From contig CAZXIJ010000023.1 in the NCBI GenBank assembly GCA_964640725.1, positions 5,832 through 69,831 of the forward strand: a DNA stretch of 64,000 nucleotides, in the 5' to 3' direction. Below, piece by piece: positions 15,652 to 24,210 of the stretch. The DNA is from CALHVX01 sp964640725 (GTDB lineage: Bacteria; Pseudomonadota; Gammaproteobacteria; Pseudomonadales; Azotimanducaceae). Position 1 is the stretch's first letter. Each line of letters begins with the position of its first letter. A program made the position numbers and the translations under genes. Under the pieces are notes generated by a model that ran no database searches, was not told the origin of the DNA, and saw nothing but the letters and a program-made list of their open reading frames with translations.

Positions 15652-16844
15652 GCCCAGGGGACCGGGCCGACCGTTGCCGGCGGCAGGGGCAGACTGTCGC
15701 CGATCATGGTCTCGCTCCGGCTCGGAGGGCCAATGCCGGCCAACACCTGATCGCCCAGGTTGGGCACCAGGCTGAGCTTGGTGGGCCAGGCGACGGTCAC
15801 GGGTCCCCGGTGCGCGACAAAGGCTTCGTCCGGTCGTTGCCCGTCCGTTTGCGCGGGCTCGGCGCGGTCAATGCGCAGGCTCTCGAAGGTCGCGGTGTCC
15901 CAGTCGATCCAGGGCACGCAGGCCGCAAGCTCTGCCCGGGCAAAGTCTGCCTGCTCGCAGTCACTGCGCTCGATGCCGCCGGTGGCCAGCGCGCCGCCCA
16001 GATACCACAGCCAGCGATCGCTGCCGTCCTCCCGGTGGCTGGTGATCGTGAGCCGTGGCTCAGCCCTGCGCACCGCGGTCAGGCAGTGGGCGAACAGGGG
16101 CGGCAGGTCTGGCGCGCGCACCACGATCTGGTGCAGGGGACGCAGCTGCATTTTCGGGCTGTCCATGTCGAGCGCCCGCAGCAGCAGGCCTGTGCCGCTG
16201 CCGGCGGTCAGGATCAGGCGCGGGGTCTGCAGCATCGTCGCGCCCAGCTGCAGCGTCACGCGCTGGCCGTCGCGGCGCACCGCGTCTGCCCGCACCGCGT
16301 GCCGGTAGATGCGCCCCTGGTGCGGCGCCTGCAGCCGGGCCAGCAGCGCCGGCGTGTGCAGCACGAAGTCGTTCAGCGCGTACACCACGCCGCGAAAGTC
16401 CGGGTGTTGGAATGCGGTCGGGTAAGCCGCCGGGGCCAGCTTGTCGATCCGGCCGCGCAGCGTTTTGCTCGCGAAAAAGCTGGTGAGCCGGCCCAGAGTC
16501 GATGCTTCGGCGAACAGGTAGTACTGCTCCGACAGCGGCGTCATGCCCGTCAGGTCGACCTCGCCGCGCCCGGCCAGGCAGGCCCGCCAGCGATCGGGCA
16601 TGGCCGAGATCGCTTCCGAGGCGCCGGTCAGCTGCCCGCGCAGCGCGTACTTGAGCCCGCCGTGCACCATGCCCTGGGACGCGAGGGTCTGGGCGTGGCC
16701 GAGGCTTTCGGCTTCCAGCAGCACCGCATCCAGGCCCGCGCTGTGCAGCCGGTTCAATGTCCACAGGCCGGCAATGCCGCCGCCCACGACGACGGCGTCG
16801 AGGGCCAGGGGCGGTTCCTTCCGGCTGTGATCGGGCGCGCTCAT
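15648..16844 (-). CDS. FAD-dependent oxidoreductase (DAO/GlpD-like)
   Basis: 398-aa flavoprotein with an N-terminal dinucleotide-binding motif VVVGGGIAGLWTLNRL followed by an acidic strand end (LLEAES), the FAD signature of the D-amino-acid/glycerol-3-phosphate oxidase superfamily. ASQGMVHGGLKYAL resembles the flavin-contacting H/GG loop of GlpD-like proteins. RLILTAGSGTGLLLRAL is the second FAD motif. A C-terminal VPNLGDQVLAGIGPPSRS closes the fold. No membrane segment or signal peptide is seen. Translation of the aldo/keto reductase is coupled to it. The bases around both starts share a 14-nt identical stretch (15638-15651 and 16831-16844), so both proteins begin MSAPD. The substrate is unknown. 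Confidence 0.78.
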   Translation of the reverse strand: MSAPDHSRKEPPLALDAVVVGGGIAGLWTLNRLHSAGLDAVLLEAESLGHAQTLASQGMVHGGLKYALRGQLTGASEAISAMPDRWRACLAGRGEVDLTGMTPLSEQYYLFAEASTLGRLTSFFASKTLRGRIDKLAPAAYPTAFQHPDFRGVVYALNDFVLHTPALLARLQAPHQGRIYRHAVRADAVRRDGQRVTLQLGATMLQTPRLILTAGSGTGLLLRALDMDSPKMQLRPLHQIVVRAPDLPPLFAHCLTAVRRAEPRLTITSHREDGSDRWLWYLGGALATGGIERSDCEQADFARAELAACVPWIDWDTATFESLRIDRAEPAQTDGQRPDEAFVAHRGPVTVAWPTKLSLVPNLGDQVLAGIGPPSRSETMIGDSLPLPPATVGPVPWA

Positions 16845-16921
16845 TGCGCGACCCTAGTCACCGCCTGCGGCCACGGCAAGCGTTGGTTGACGCTCCGGCG
16901 GCGCGCCCGCAGGCTGCGCGC

Positions 16922-18232
16922 ATGTGGCAGCAGCTCTACCCAGCGGTTCTCCGGCTTGCTGCGCCCCTGGTGCGGGCGCGGCTGCGCCGTCGAGCGCGCA
17001 CAGAGCCGGCTTACGGCGAGCGCGTCGAAGAGCGCTTCGGCAAGGTACCGGACGGGATCCCGAAGGGCTGCCTGTGGTTCCACACGGTGTCGGCCGGCGA
17101 GACCATCGCCGCCGTGCCGCTGATCGAGGCGGTGCTGGCGCGCTATCCGGACCGGCCGGTGCTGGTCACCACCATGACGCCCACGGGCTCTGAGCAGGTC
17201 CGCAGCCGCCTGGGTGACCGCGTGCATCACTGCTACGCCCCCTACGACTTTATCGACGGTGTGTGCGCGTTCTACGACACCCTGGCGCCGGCCCTGCTGG
17301 TGCTGATGGAAACGGAGCTGTGGCCCAACCTGATCGCCCAGGCACACGAGCGCGCGGTGCCAGTGCTGCTGATTAACGCGCGGCTCTCGGAGCGTTCCGC
17401 CAGGGGCTATGGCCGGCTCGGCGGGCTGGTGCGGACCATGCTGACGCGGCTCGACGCCATCGCCTGCCAGGAGCCGGCGCACCGCGATCGCTTTGTGGCC
17501 CTGGGCGCGCCTGCGGACCGGGTTTCGGTGGCCGGCAACCTCAAGTTTGATCACGAGCTGCCCGCCGGTTACAGCGAGCAGGTGCAGGCCTTGCACCGCA
17601 GCCTGGGCGTCAGCGGGCGCTGGCTGTGGCTGGGTGCCAGCACGCACCCGGGCGAAGATCAGCCACTGCTCAAGGCCCAGTGCCGGCTGCGGGAGGCGGT
17701 GCCGGAAGCGTTGCTGGTGCTGGTGCCGCGGCACCCGGTGCGGGCCCCGGAGTTGCTGGAACTGGCCCGGGCCGAAGGGCTTACAGCGGTGCTCCAGTCA
17801 GAGCTGGCGCCGGCGACTGGCGCCGGGCTTGCCGATGCCGTCGATGTGCTTGTTAGCGACACCATGGGCCAGCTCGGACTGCTCTACGGCCTGGGCGAAG
17901 CGGCTTTCGTGGGCGGTTCCCTGGTCGATCACGGCGGCCACAACCCGATCGAGCCGGCGCTGTGCGCCGCGCCGATCCTCATGGGGCCATCGCGGCGCAA
18001 CTTCGAGGCGGTCTGTGCGGCCTTTGCGGCCGCCGATGCGCTGATTGCGGTGACCGATGCTTCGTCCCTCGCTGCTGCCCTGCAGCAGTGCCGGCAGGAT
18101 GTGGAGGGAGCGAGCGCGACCGGCCAGCGCGGCCGGGCGGTAGTGGCCGCGCAGCGCGGTGCTCAGGCGCGGTTGCTGGCGCTCATCGACCGCCACGTAC
18201 CGCAAGCCGTGGAAGGCGCCGGGACGCCCTAG
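16922..18232 (+). CDS. waaA: 3-deoxy-D-manno-octulosonic acid (Kdo) transferase
   Basis: Membrane-associated GT30 enzyme that adds Kdo residues to lipid IVA, the step before heptose addition. The ATG at 16922 gives MWQQLYPAVLRLAAPLVRARL, the usual N-terminal membrane-anchoring helix. WFHTVSAGETIAAVPLIEAV contains the catalytic acidic residue in the (S/A)xGE context. Others are TTMTPTGSEQV, LMETELWPNLI, VAGNLKFD, WLGASTHPGED and the C-terminal VGGSLVDHGGHNPIEPA. The 436-aa length is typical. Whether it is mono- or bifunctional cannot be decided from sequence. Its TAG stop interlocks with the tolC stop in a CTAG overlap. Confidence 0.95.
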   Translation: MWQQLYPAVLRLAAPLVRARLRRRARTEPAYGERVEERFGKVPDGIPKGCLWFHTVSAGETIAAVPLIEAVLARYPDRPVLVTTMTPTGSEQVRSRLGDRVHHCYAPYDFIDGVCAFYDTLAPALLVLMETELWPNLIAQAHERAVPVLLINARLSERSARGYGRLGGLVRTMLTRLDAIACQEPAHRDRFVALGAPADRVSVAGNLKFDHELPAGYSEQVQALHRSLGVSGRWLWLGASTHPGEDQPLLKAQCRLREAVPEALLVLVPRHPVRAPELLELARAEGLTAVLQSELAPATGAGLADAVDVLVSDTMGQLGLLYGLGEAAFVGGSLVDHGGHNPIEPALCAAPILMGPSRRNFEAVCAAFAAADALIAVTDASSLAAALQQCRQDVEGASATGQRGRAVVAAQRGAQARLLALIDRHVPQAVEGAGTP

Positions 18233-19737
18233 GAGCTGGGCGGCAGCTCGTACAGCTTGGCGCTCTTGACCCGGGTCACCGCGTCGGCGCTGTTGACGAA
18301 GCTGTTGAGCTCGTTCAGGTCGTCTTCTGTCAGCACGCCGGCCACCTGCTTGAGCGCCATGAGTGCCGTGACGTAGGTGTAGCGGCTGTCGGCGTAGTCA
18401 AACTGCGAGCCGTACAGCCGTTGCTGCGCCTGCAGCACGTCGACGATGTTGCGGGTGCCGACTTCGTAGCCGGTCTCCGTGGCTTCCAGCGCCGACTGCG
18501 CCGACTTGATCGCCTTGAGCCGCGCTCCGACGCGCACCACGTTGGTGGCCACGGTGCGGAACAGGTTGCGCGTATCGCGCTCAACGGTCAGCTGCTGCTC
18601 CATGAGAGATTCGCGAGTCTGCTCCGCCAGCGCGGTGGCTTCCTTGGTGCGCGCCCGGGTCGCGCCGCCGGTGAACAGCGGCATGCGCAGCGACGCGCTG
18701 TAGACCGTGGTGTCGATCTTGATGCCGCTGCCGAAAACGGTCTGGCCGCCGCTCACGAAATGGCTGTAGCTGGCGCCCACGTCGATGGTCGGCAGGTGTG
18801 CTGAGCGGCGCGCTCGCACCGTGCGGCGTGCAGCGGACAGCTGCGACTGCACGCTGCGGATCGCGAAGTTGGTGCCCAGGGCGCGGTCGACCCATTCCTG
18901 CTCGTTCACCGGGTCCGGATTGACCACCGGCAAGGTTTCTTCCAGCCGCCCGAGCGCTGCGTAGCGTTCCGTGGTGACCGTGTTCAGCGTCTCGAAAAAG
19001 ATGTCGTGATCGCCCACCACCTGAATGCGCTGCGCGACGGCGTCGTCGTACACCGCCTGGCTTTCGAGCACGTCGGTAATGGCGACCAGGCCAACGTCAA
19101 AGCGTTGCTGCACCTGTTCCAGCTGACGCTGCACAGCAGTTTCCTGGGCGATTGTGGAGTCCAGCAGGTCCTGAATGCGGAGCACGTCCAGATAGGCTTC
19201 GACCACGCGCAGCACGAGCGCCTGCTCCGTGGCCGCGAGCTGCCACTGCGCGGCGGTCAGGTTGGCTTTGCTGCTGGTGTAGGTGAACCAGCTTTCCATG
19301 TTGAGGATGGGCTGCGTCAGCTCCACCTGCCAGGTGTGCTCGTTAAAGTCCTGGTCCGGAATGCTGCGCAGCTGGCCGAAGGTCGGGCTGTTCGGGTCCG
19401 TGTCCGGAAACGGCGGCAGCGGAAAGCTCTGCTCGTTCCAGCTGGTGCGCGCGGTGCCGGTAATGGACGGCAGCAGGCCGGCGCGCGTTTGCGGCACCTG
19501 CTGGCGCGTCGCCTGGTAGCTGGCAACGGCCTGGCCCAGCACCGGGTCGTTGTTCTTGGCGTCCAGATAGGCCTCGAGCAGATCGACGGTCTCGCTTGTC
19601 GCTGCGCCGTCGCCGGCAGCGAGCAGCTGGGCGGCCTCCTGCTCGGCCGAGGTCTGGCCGTGACTGGCCGCCGCTGCGAATGCCAGCGTGGCGAAGGTGA
19701 GCCCACGCAGAGCGCGGCTGCGCCTCAGACGGGGCAT
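18229..19737 (-). CDS. tolC: TolC-family outer-membrane efflux channel
   Basis: Outer-membrane factor forming the exit duct of tripartite efflux and type I secretion systems. The protein has two repeats of the OEP domain typical of the family, with paired long helices, for example LEAYLDAKNNDPVLGQAVASYQATRQQVPQTRAGLLPSI in the first and VGTRNIVDVLQAQQRLYGSQFDYADSRY in the second. The ATG at 19737 gives a clean Sec signal, MPRLRRSRALRG then LTFATLAFAAAASHGQ. An alternative ATG at 19788 has a better ribosome-binding site (AAAGGA, 8-nt spacing) but puts 17 extra residues before the signal. About 502 aa. It is divergent from the DUF1249-cpdA-parE run, as in E. coli. Confidence 0.9.
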   Translation of the reverse strand: MPRLRRSRALRGLTFATLAFAAAASHGQTSAEQEAAQLLAAGDGAATSETVDLLEAYLDAKNNDPVLGQAVASYQATRQQVPQTRAGLLPSITGTARTSWNEQSFPLPPFPDTDPNSPTFGQLRSIPDQDFNEHTWQVELTQPILNMESWFTYTSSKANLTAAQWQLAATEQALVLRVVEAYLDVLRIQDLLDSTIAQETAVQRQLEQVQQRFDVGLVAITDVLESQAVYDDAVAQRIQVVGDHDIFFETLNTVTTERYAALGRLEETLPVVNPDPVNEQEWVDRALGTNFAIRSVQSQLSAARRTVRARRSAHLPTIDVGASYSHFVSGGQTVFGSGIKIDTTVYSASLRMPLFTGGATRARTKEATALAEQTRESLMEQQLTVERDTRNLFRTVATNVVRVGARLKAIKSAQSALEATETGYEVGTRNIVDVLQAQQRLYGSQFDYADSRYTYVTALMALKQVAGVLTEDDLNELNSFVNSADAVTRVKSAKLYELPPSS

Positions 19738-20049
19738 CGCGGCGCGGCCGGGGGCCGTCGCCTGGGATATGGGGGTGAGCTGCAGCATCGCGACAATCCT
19801 TTGACGGCGTTCTTCAAGTCTCATTGGCTCTGTGTGGCAACAACCGCACATCGGCGGGTCAGCCCGGCGTGAAAACTGAACGCGAAAACGCGAATGCTAC
19901 CAGAGTCGCCGTGATCTGCCTGTGTCACACAGCTTGCGGCACAGCGCCGGAAACTGTCGATCCCCGGCAAGCCAGATTGCGGGGACCCTGATATATTGTG
20001 CCGCCCGGCGTTGCTGGGAACCGGGCACGATCGAACCTTTCGGAGTGAC
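19738..20049. promoter_or_regulatory. Divergent intergenic region between tolC and the DUF1249 gene
   Basis: About 312 bases separate the chosen tolC start from the DUF1249 start, less if tolC begins at 19788 or 19824. I see a CTGTG-TCA-CACAG palindrome at 19920-19932, a direct repeat of ACGCGAA around 19880-19894, and a TATATT hexamer at 19992-19997 that could be the -10 box of the rightward transcript, although no good -35 lies at the right distance. The palindrome does not fit the CRP spacing TGTGA-N6-TCACA. No RNA gene or terminator is apparent. Confidence 0.4.
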
Positions 20050-20505
20050 ATGCCGCACAAGCGCTACAGCATCAACCTCCCCGCGCACATGGCTGAGTGC
20101 GATGCCAACTACGTGCGCCTGCTCAAGCTGTTTCCCGATCTGCGCACGGAAGACGGGCGCGACCTGGCGGTAGAGCTGGGCGACGAGGCTGTGCGGATCG
20201 AGCTGACGGTGCTCGAGCGCGCGCCCTACACGACGCTGATCCAGCTGGCGCAGCGGGAGATCCGCGCTTCGAGCTGGCTTAAGCAACCACAGATCACGAT
20301 CCGCCTGTACCACGACGCCAGCTGCGCCGAGGTGGTGGCCTATCAGCATGCGCGGGACTTCAAGGCGGTGTACGACTACCCGAACCCGTCCATGCATCAG
20401 CCGGACGAGAAGACTCAGGTCAACCGGCTGCTCAGCGAGCTGCTGGCGGTCTGCCTCAACCACGGCCAGATTGTCGAGCTGCCGCTGGCGCTCAGCGACA
20501 GCTAG
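20050..20505 (+). CDS. DUF1249 family protein (YqiB-like)
   Basis: 151-aa cytoplasmic protein of the YqiB/DUF1249 family, whose biochemical function is unknown. Family-typical segments are HMAECDANYVRLLKLFPDL, YTTLIQLAQ, RLYHDASCAEVVAYQ and YPNPSMHQPDEKTQVNRLL. The ATG at 20050 follows GGAG at a short spacing. Its position between divergent tolC and cpdA is the same as in E. coli (tolC//nudF-yqiB-cpdA), except that the ADP-ribose pyrophosphatase gene nudF is absent here. It is 15 nt upstream of cpdA, so probably co-transcribed with it. Confidence 0.85.
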   Translation: MPHKRYSINLPAHMAECDANYVRLLKLFPDLRTEDGRDLAVELGDEAVRIELTVLERAPYTTLIQLAQREIRASSWLKQPQITIRLYHDASCAEVVAYQHARDFKAVYDYPNPSMHQPDEKTQVNRLLSELLAVCLNHGQIVELPLALSDS

Positions 20506-20520
20506 CGCCCTCATCGCGCA

Positions 20521-21303
20521 GTGCCGACCGTACTGCACATCACCGATTGCCATTTGCTGGCCGAGCCTGACGGGTGCCTGCTCGACACGGATACCGCTGC
20601 CACCCTGGACGCGGTGCTGGCCTGCGCGTTGCGGCAACACAGGCCCGACCTGTTGCTGGCCACGGGCGACCTGGCGCACGACTGCGGCGCCGCCGGCTAC
20701 GAGCGCTTCGCCCGGATCGTGCGCGCGCGCTACCCGGGCCCGGTGCTGGCCTTGCCCGGCAACCACGACTTTGGCGCTGCGCTGCGCGATACCCTGGGCG
20801 CGCACGGCATGATCGTGCCGGCGCCGGAACTGGCGGCCACCAGCGTCGCCGGCTGGCAGATCATCGGGCTGGACTCGCACGAAGATCACGCTCCGGGCGC
20901 GCGCATCGGCGATGCCGCGATTGCGGCGCTGCGCGCCCAGCTGGCCGCGGCCGACGGCCCGGTCCTGCTCGCCCTGCATCATCCGCTGGTGCCGGTCGGT
21001 ACGCCCTGGCTCGACAAAGACTGTCCGGCGGGCGGTGCTTCGCTGCTAGAATGGCTCGCTGAGCAATCGCCGGTGCGCGGGATCGTCTATGGCCACGTGC
21101 ACCAGCAAGTAACCGACACTGCAGGCCCTTGCGCCGTGCTGGGCACGCCGTCGACCTGCTTTCAATTTGCGCCCGGATCGCAGCGCTTCGCGCTCGACGC
21201 GCGCGCGCCGGGCTGGCGCTGGCTGTTCCTTGCGGAACCCGGTGCCGGGGCCGATGGCGCAGCGGCCCTTGAGACGCAGGTCGTGCGGCTGCCCGCGGCC
21301 TGA
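20521..21303 (+). CDS. cpdA: 3',5'-cyclic-AMP phosphodiesterase
   Basis: Calcineurin-type metallophosphoesterase that hydrolyses cAMP to AMP and so lowers CRP/Vfr signalling. All five metal-binding blocks are present: DCH near the N-terminus (HITDCHLL), GDLAHD, GNHDFG, LLALHHPLVP and YGHVHQQ. The product is 260 aa (E. coli CpdA 275) and starts at GTG 20521. The gene lies between the DUF1249 gene and parE, in the conserved order; the yqiA esterase gene found between cpdA and parE in enterics is missing. The second residue of the DxH motif being Cys is ordinary for this family. Confidence 0.9.
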   Translation: MPTVLHITDCHLLAEPDGCLLDTDTAATLDAVLACALRQHRPDLLLATGDLAHDCGAAGYERFARIVRARYPGPVLALPGNHDFGAALRDTLGAHGMIVPAPELAATSVAGWQIIGLDSHEDHAPGARIGDAAIAALRAQLAAADGPVLLALHHPLVPVGTPWLDKDCPAGGASLLEWLAEQSPVRGIVYGHVHQQVTDTAGPCAVLGTPSTCFQFAPGSQRFALDARAPGWRWLFLAEPGAGADGAAALETQVVRLPAA

Positions 21304-21348
21304 GGCGGCCGCGCCGCAGCGGGCGCAGCGACACAACATAGGAACACC

Positions 21349-23244
21349 ATGGCAGAAGCCAAATATTCCGCGCAGTCCCTGCAGGTTCTGACCGGGCTCG
21401 AACCGGTTCGGCGCCGGCCGGGCATGTACACGGACACCACGCGCCCCAATCACCTGGTGCAGGAGGTGGTGGACAACAGCGTTGACGAGGCGCTCGCGGG
21501 TCACGCGCGCGAGATCGAGGTGACGCTGCTCAAGAACGGCGTCATCGAGGTCATGGACGACGGCCGCGGCATGCCCGTCGACATTCACCCGCAGCACAAG
21601 ATCAGCGGCGTCGAGCTGATCCTCACCAAGCTCCACGCTGGCGGCAAGTTCGACAACGACAACTACGCCTTCAGCGGCGGCCTGCACGGCGTTGGCGTGT
21701 CGGTGGTCAACGCGTTGTCGGACTGGCTCGAGGTCGAGGTCAAGCGCGACGGCAAGCTGCACTACCAGAAGTACAAGGCCGGCAAGCCGGCGGGCAAGCT
21801 CAAGCCCGTCGACACCGTCGGCAAGCGCAATACCGGCACCTGCGTGCGCTTCAAGCCCGACGCGTCCTACTTCGACTCCCCGAACATCTCGATCCCGCAG
21901 CTCAAGCACCTGCTGCGCGCCAAGGCCGTGCTGTGCCCGAACCTGCGGGTCAGCCTCACCGTCGAGGGCAAGGACGATCAGTCCGAAAGCTGGTTTTACG
22001 AAGACGGCCTGAAGGGCTACCTGCAGGCCTCGCTCGCGGGCGCCGAGCTGGTCCCGGCGGAACCCTTCATGCACAGCGCCGAAGGCAAGGGCGAAGCGGT
22101 CGACTGGGCCCTGCAGTGGGTGGTGGACGGCGGCGAAGCCCTGACGGAAAGCTACGTCAACCTGATTCCCACGGCGCAGGGCGGCACCCACGTCAACGGG
22201 TTGCGCTATGGCCTGACAGAAGCGCTCAAGGAGTTCATCGAGTTTCGTGACCTGATGCCGCGCGGCATCAAGCTGACGGCCGAAGATCTGTGGGCACAGT
22301 GCACCTACGTGCTGTCGGCCAAGATGGCCGACCCGGCCTTTGCCGGGCAGACCAAGGAGCGCCTGTCGTCCCGCGAGGCCGTGGCCTTTATCGGCAGCGT
22401 CGCCAAGGACGCCTTCAGCCTGTGGCTGAACGAGCACCCGCAGGAAGGCGAGAAGATCGCCGAGATCGCCATCAGCAACGCGCAAAAACGCGTGCGCGCG
22501 GCCAAGCAGGTGACGCGCAAGAAGGTCACCGCCGGGCCGGCGCTGCCCGGCAAGCTCGCGGACTGCTCCGGGCAGGACTCGGAGCGTTCGGAGCTGTTTC
22601 TGGTCGAGGGCGACTCGGCCGGCGGCAGCGCCAAGCAGGCCCGGGACCGGCAGTTTCAGGCGGTCATGCCCCTGCGCGGCAAAATTCTGAACACCTGGGA
22701 AGTCGACTCCAGCCAGGTGCTCGCATCTCAAGAGGTGCACGACATCGCCCTGGCGATTGGCGTCGATCCGGGATCGAACGATCTGGACAGCCTGCGCTAC
22801 GGCAAGGTCTGCATCCTGGCGGACGCCGACTCCGACGGCCTGCACATCGCGACGCTGCTGTGCGCGCTGTTCGTGCAGCACTTCCGGCCGCTGGTGCTGG
22901 CCGGGCACGTGTACGTGGCCATGCCGCCGCTGTACCGCATCGATGTCGGCAAGGAAAAATACTACGCCCTGGACGAAGCCGAAAAGGCCGCGATCCTGAA
23001 CCGGCTCGAAAACGAGAAGAAGCGCGCGACGCCGTCGGTGCAGCGCTTCAAGGGCCTGGGCGAGATGAACCCCATTCAGCTGCGGGAAACCACCATGGAT
23101 CCGAACACGCGTCGGCTCGTGCGGCTCACCATGGACTCGGAGTCCAAGACCAACGAGACCATGGACATGCTGCTGTCCAAAAAGCGGGCCCCCGATCGCC
23201 GCAGCTGGCTGGAAAAGAAAGGCGATCAGGCCGTGCTCGACTGA
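21349..23244 (+). CDS. parE: DNA topoisomerase IV subunit B
   Basis: ATPase subunit of topoisomerase IV, which decatenates replicated chromosomes together with ParC. The GHKL domain shows EVVDNSVDEALAG (Asn ligand of Mg-ATP) and EVMDDGRGMPVDIH, then GLHGVGVSVVNALS. The transducer carries QTKERLSSREA. The TOPRIM domain has LVEGDSAGGSAKQARDRQFQAVMPLRGKILN-type sequence and the acidic LADADSDGLHI. The C-terminal part has KRFKGLGEMNP-like QRFKGLGEMNP. The 631 aa is typical of ParE rather than GyrB (about 800). AGGAA lies just upstream of the ATG. parC is 6.4 kb downstream on the same strand. Confidence 0.97.
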   Translation: MAEAKYSAQSLQVLTGLEPVRRRPGMYTDTTRPNHLVQEVVDNSVDEALAGHAREIEVTLLKNGVIEVMDDGRGMPVDIHPQHKISGVELILTKLHAGGKFDNDNYAFSGGLHGVGVSVVNALSDWLEVEVKRDGKLHYQKYKAGKPAGKLKPVDTVGKRNTGTCVRFKPDASYFDSPNISIPQLKHLLRAKAVLCPNLRVSLTVEGKDDQSESWFYEDGLKGYLQASLAGAELVPAEPFMHSAEGKGEAVDWALQWVVDGGEALTESYVNLIPTAQGGTHVNGLRYGLTEALKEFIEFRDLMPRGIKLTAEDLWAQCTYVLSAKMADPAFAGQTKERLSSREAVAFIGSVAKDAFSLWLNEHPQEGEKIAEIAISNAQKRVRAAKQVTRKKVTAGPALPGKLADCSGQDSERSELFLVEGDSAGGSAKQARDRQFQAVMPLRGKILNTWEVDSSQVLASQEVHDIALAIGVDPGSNDLDSLRYGKVCILADADSDGLHIATLLCALFVQHFRPLVLAGHVYVAMPPLYRIDVGKEKYYALDEAEKAAILNRLENEKKRATPSVQRFKGLGEMNPIQLRETTMDPNTRRLVRLTMDSESKTNETMDMLLSKKRAPDRRSWLEKKGDQAVLD

Positions 23245-23245
23245 C

Positions 23246-23680
23246 ATGGCGTTTGATCCGCTGTCGTTTACGCCGCCCTTTGCGCAGGCGCTGGGTTTCG
23301 AATTTATTGACGAGACCGATGGCCGGCTGACCGTGCGTGCGCCCTGGGCCGAGCACCTGGTCGGGGATCCCGATGCCGGGGTGATCCACGGCGGCGTGAT
23401 TACCGCCATGCTCGACAACGCCTGCGGCCGCGCTGTGCACATGGCGCGCGTCAACGCCGGCCGGGACGACGAGGGCGCCATCGCCACCCTGGATCTGCGC
23501 ATTGACTACATGTCGCCGGCCGAGACGGGCAAGGATCTGTACGCGCAGGCGCACTGCTACCGCATGACCCGCAACGTTGCCTTCGTGCGCGCGACCGCCT
23601 ACACCGAGACCGTGGATCGCCCGGTCGCGAACGCCGTGGGTGCCTTCATGCTGGGCACGCCCAGCGAGCGGCCGGCATGA
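23246..23680 (+). CDS. PaaI-like hotdog-fold thioesterase
   Basis: 144-aa single hotdog-domain protein. VIHGGVITAMLDNACGRAV is the PaaI/YbgC-type active-site helix, with the HGG motif and the acidic residue (Asp) that activates water for acyl-CoA hydrolysis. DLRIDYMSPAETGKDL matches the following strand. It begins 1 nt after the parE stop and probably relies on parE transcription. It is immediately followed by a second, divergent copy of the same fold. The natural acyl-CoA substrate is unknown. Confidence 0.8.
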   Translation: MAFDPLSFTPPFAQALGFEFIDETDGRLTVRAPWAEHLVGDPDAGVIHGGVITAMLDNACGRAVHMARVNAGRDDEGAIATLDLRIDYMSPAETGKDLYAQAHCYRMTRNVAFVRATAYTETVDRPVANAVGAFMLGTPSERPA

Positions 23681-23693
23681 CCGGGGCGCACGC

Positions 23694-24137
23694 GTGAAGA
23701 TTCTCGAAGAGCTGCGCCAGCGCGGCCAGGCCAACAACCTGCAGGCGGTGGCGGACGCCATTCCCTACGCGCGCTTCCTGGGCCTGCGCATTGATGCCAA
23801 GGGCGACGAGCTGACCACCGTGCTGCCCTTTCGCGACGACCTGATCGGCAACACGGACCTGCCGGCGATCCACGGCGGCGTGCTCGGCTCCATGCTGGAG
23901 CTGACTGCGGTGCTGCAGCTGCTGCGCGCCAGCGAGCTTGAGCGCCTGCCCAAGACCGTCGATCTGTCCATCGACTACCTGCGCTCCGGCCTGCCGCAAG
24001 ACGTGTTCGGGCGCGCGGACATCACCCGGCAGGGGCGCCGGGTCGCCAATGTCCGGGTCGAGCTGTGGCAGGAGCGGCGCGACAAACCGATCGCCGCGGC
24101 GCACGGCAACTTTCTGCTCGCACCCCTGAGCCGTTGA
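23694..24137 (+). CDS. PaaI-like hotdog-fold thioesterase, second copy
   Basis: 147-aa hotdog protein starting at GTG 23694 (MKILEELRQRGQANNLQAV). It carries AIHGGVLGSMLELTAVLQLL, where the active-site acidic position is Glu rather than the Asp of its upstream neighbour, and DLSIDYLRSGLPQDVFGRAD. The longer N-terminus (about 30 extra residues) is unlike the first copy. The pair looks like an old duplication or a heteromeric thioesterase; both cases occur in hotdog families. It lies 13 nt after the first copy in the same transcript. Substrate unknown. Confidence 0.78.
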   Translation: MKILEELRQRGQANNLQAVADAIPYARFLGLRIDAKGDELTTVLPFRDDLIGNTDLPAIHGGVLGSMLELTAVLQLLRASELERLPKTVDLSIDYLRSGLPQDVFGRADITRQGRRVANVRVELWQERRDKPIAAAHGNFLLAPLSR

Positions 24138-24210
24138 AGCGAGTCACCGTTCCCCGGGCCGTCAGCGGTTATGCTCTGCGCCTGCGCTGCTTCACACCGG
24201 ACTAAAGCCC

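Noticed and set aside
19920..19932. CTGTG-TCA-CACAG palindrome as a CRP/Vfr site near cpdA
   Set aside because: Arm spacing is 3 nt, whereas CRP sites need TGTGA-N6-TCACA; kept only as an unassigned palindrome.
21046..23502. Minus-strand open frame of over 800 codons opposite parE
   Set aside because: Antisense shadow of parE and cpdA with no motif; parE is unambiguous.
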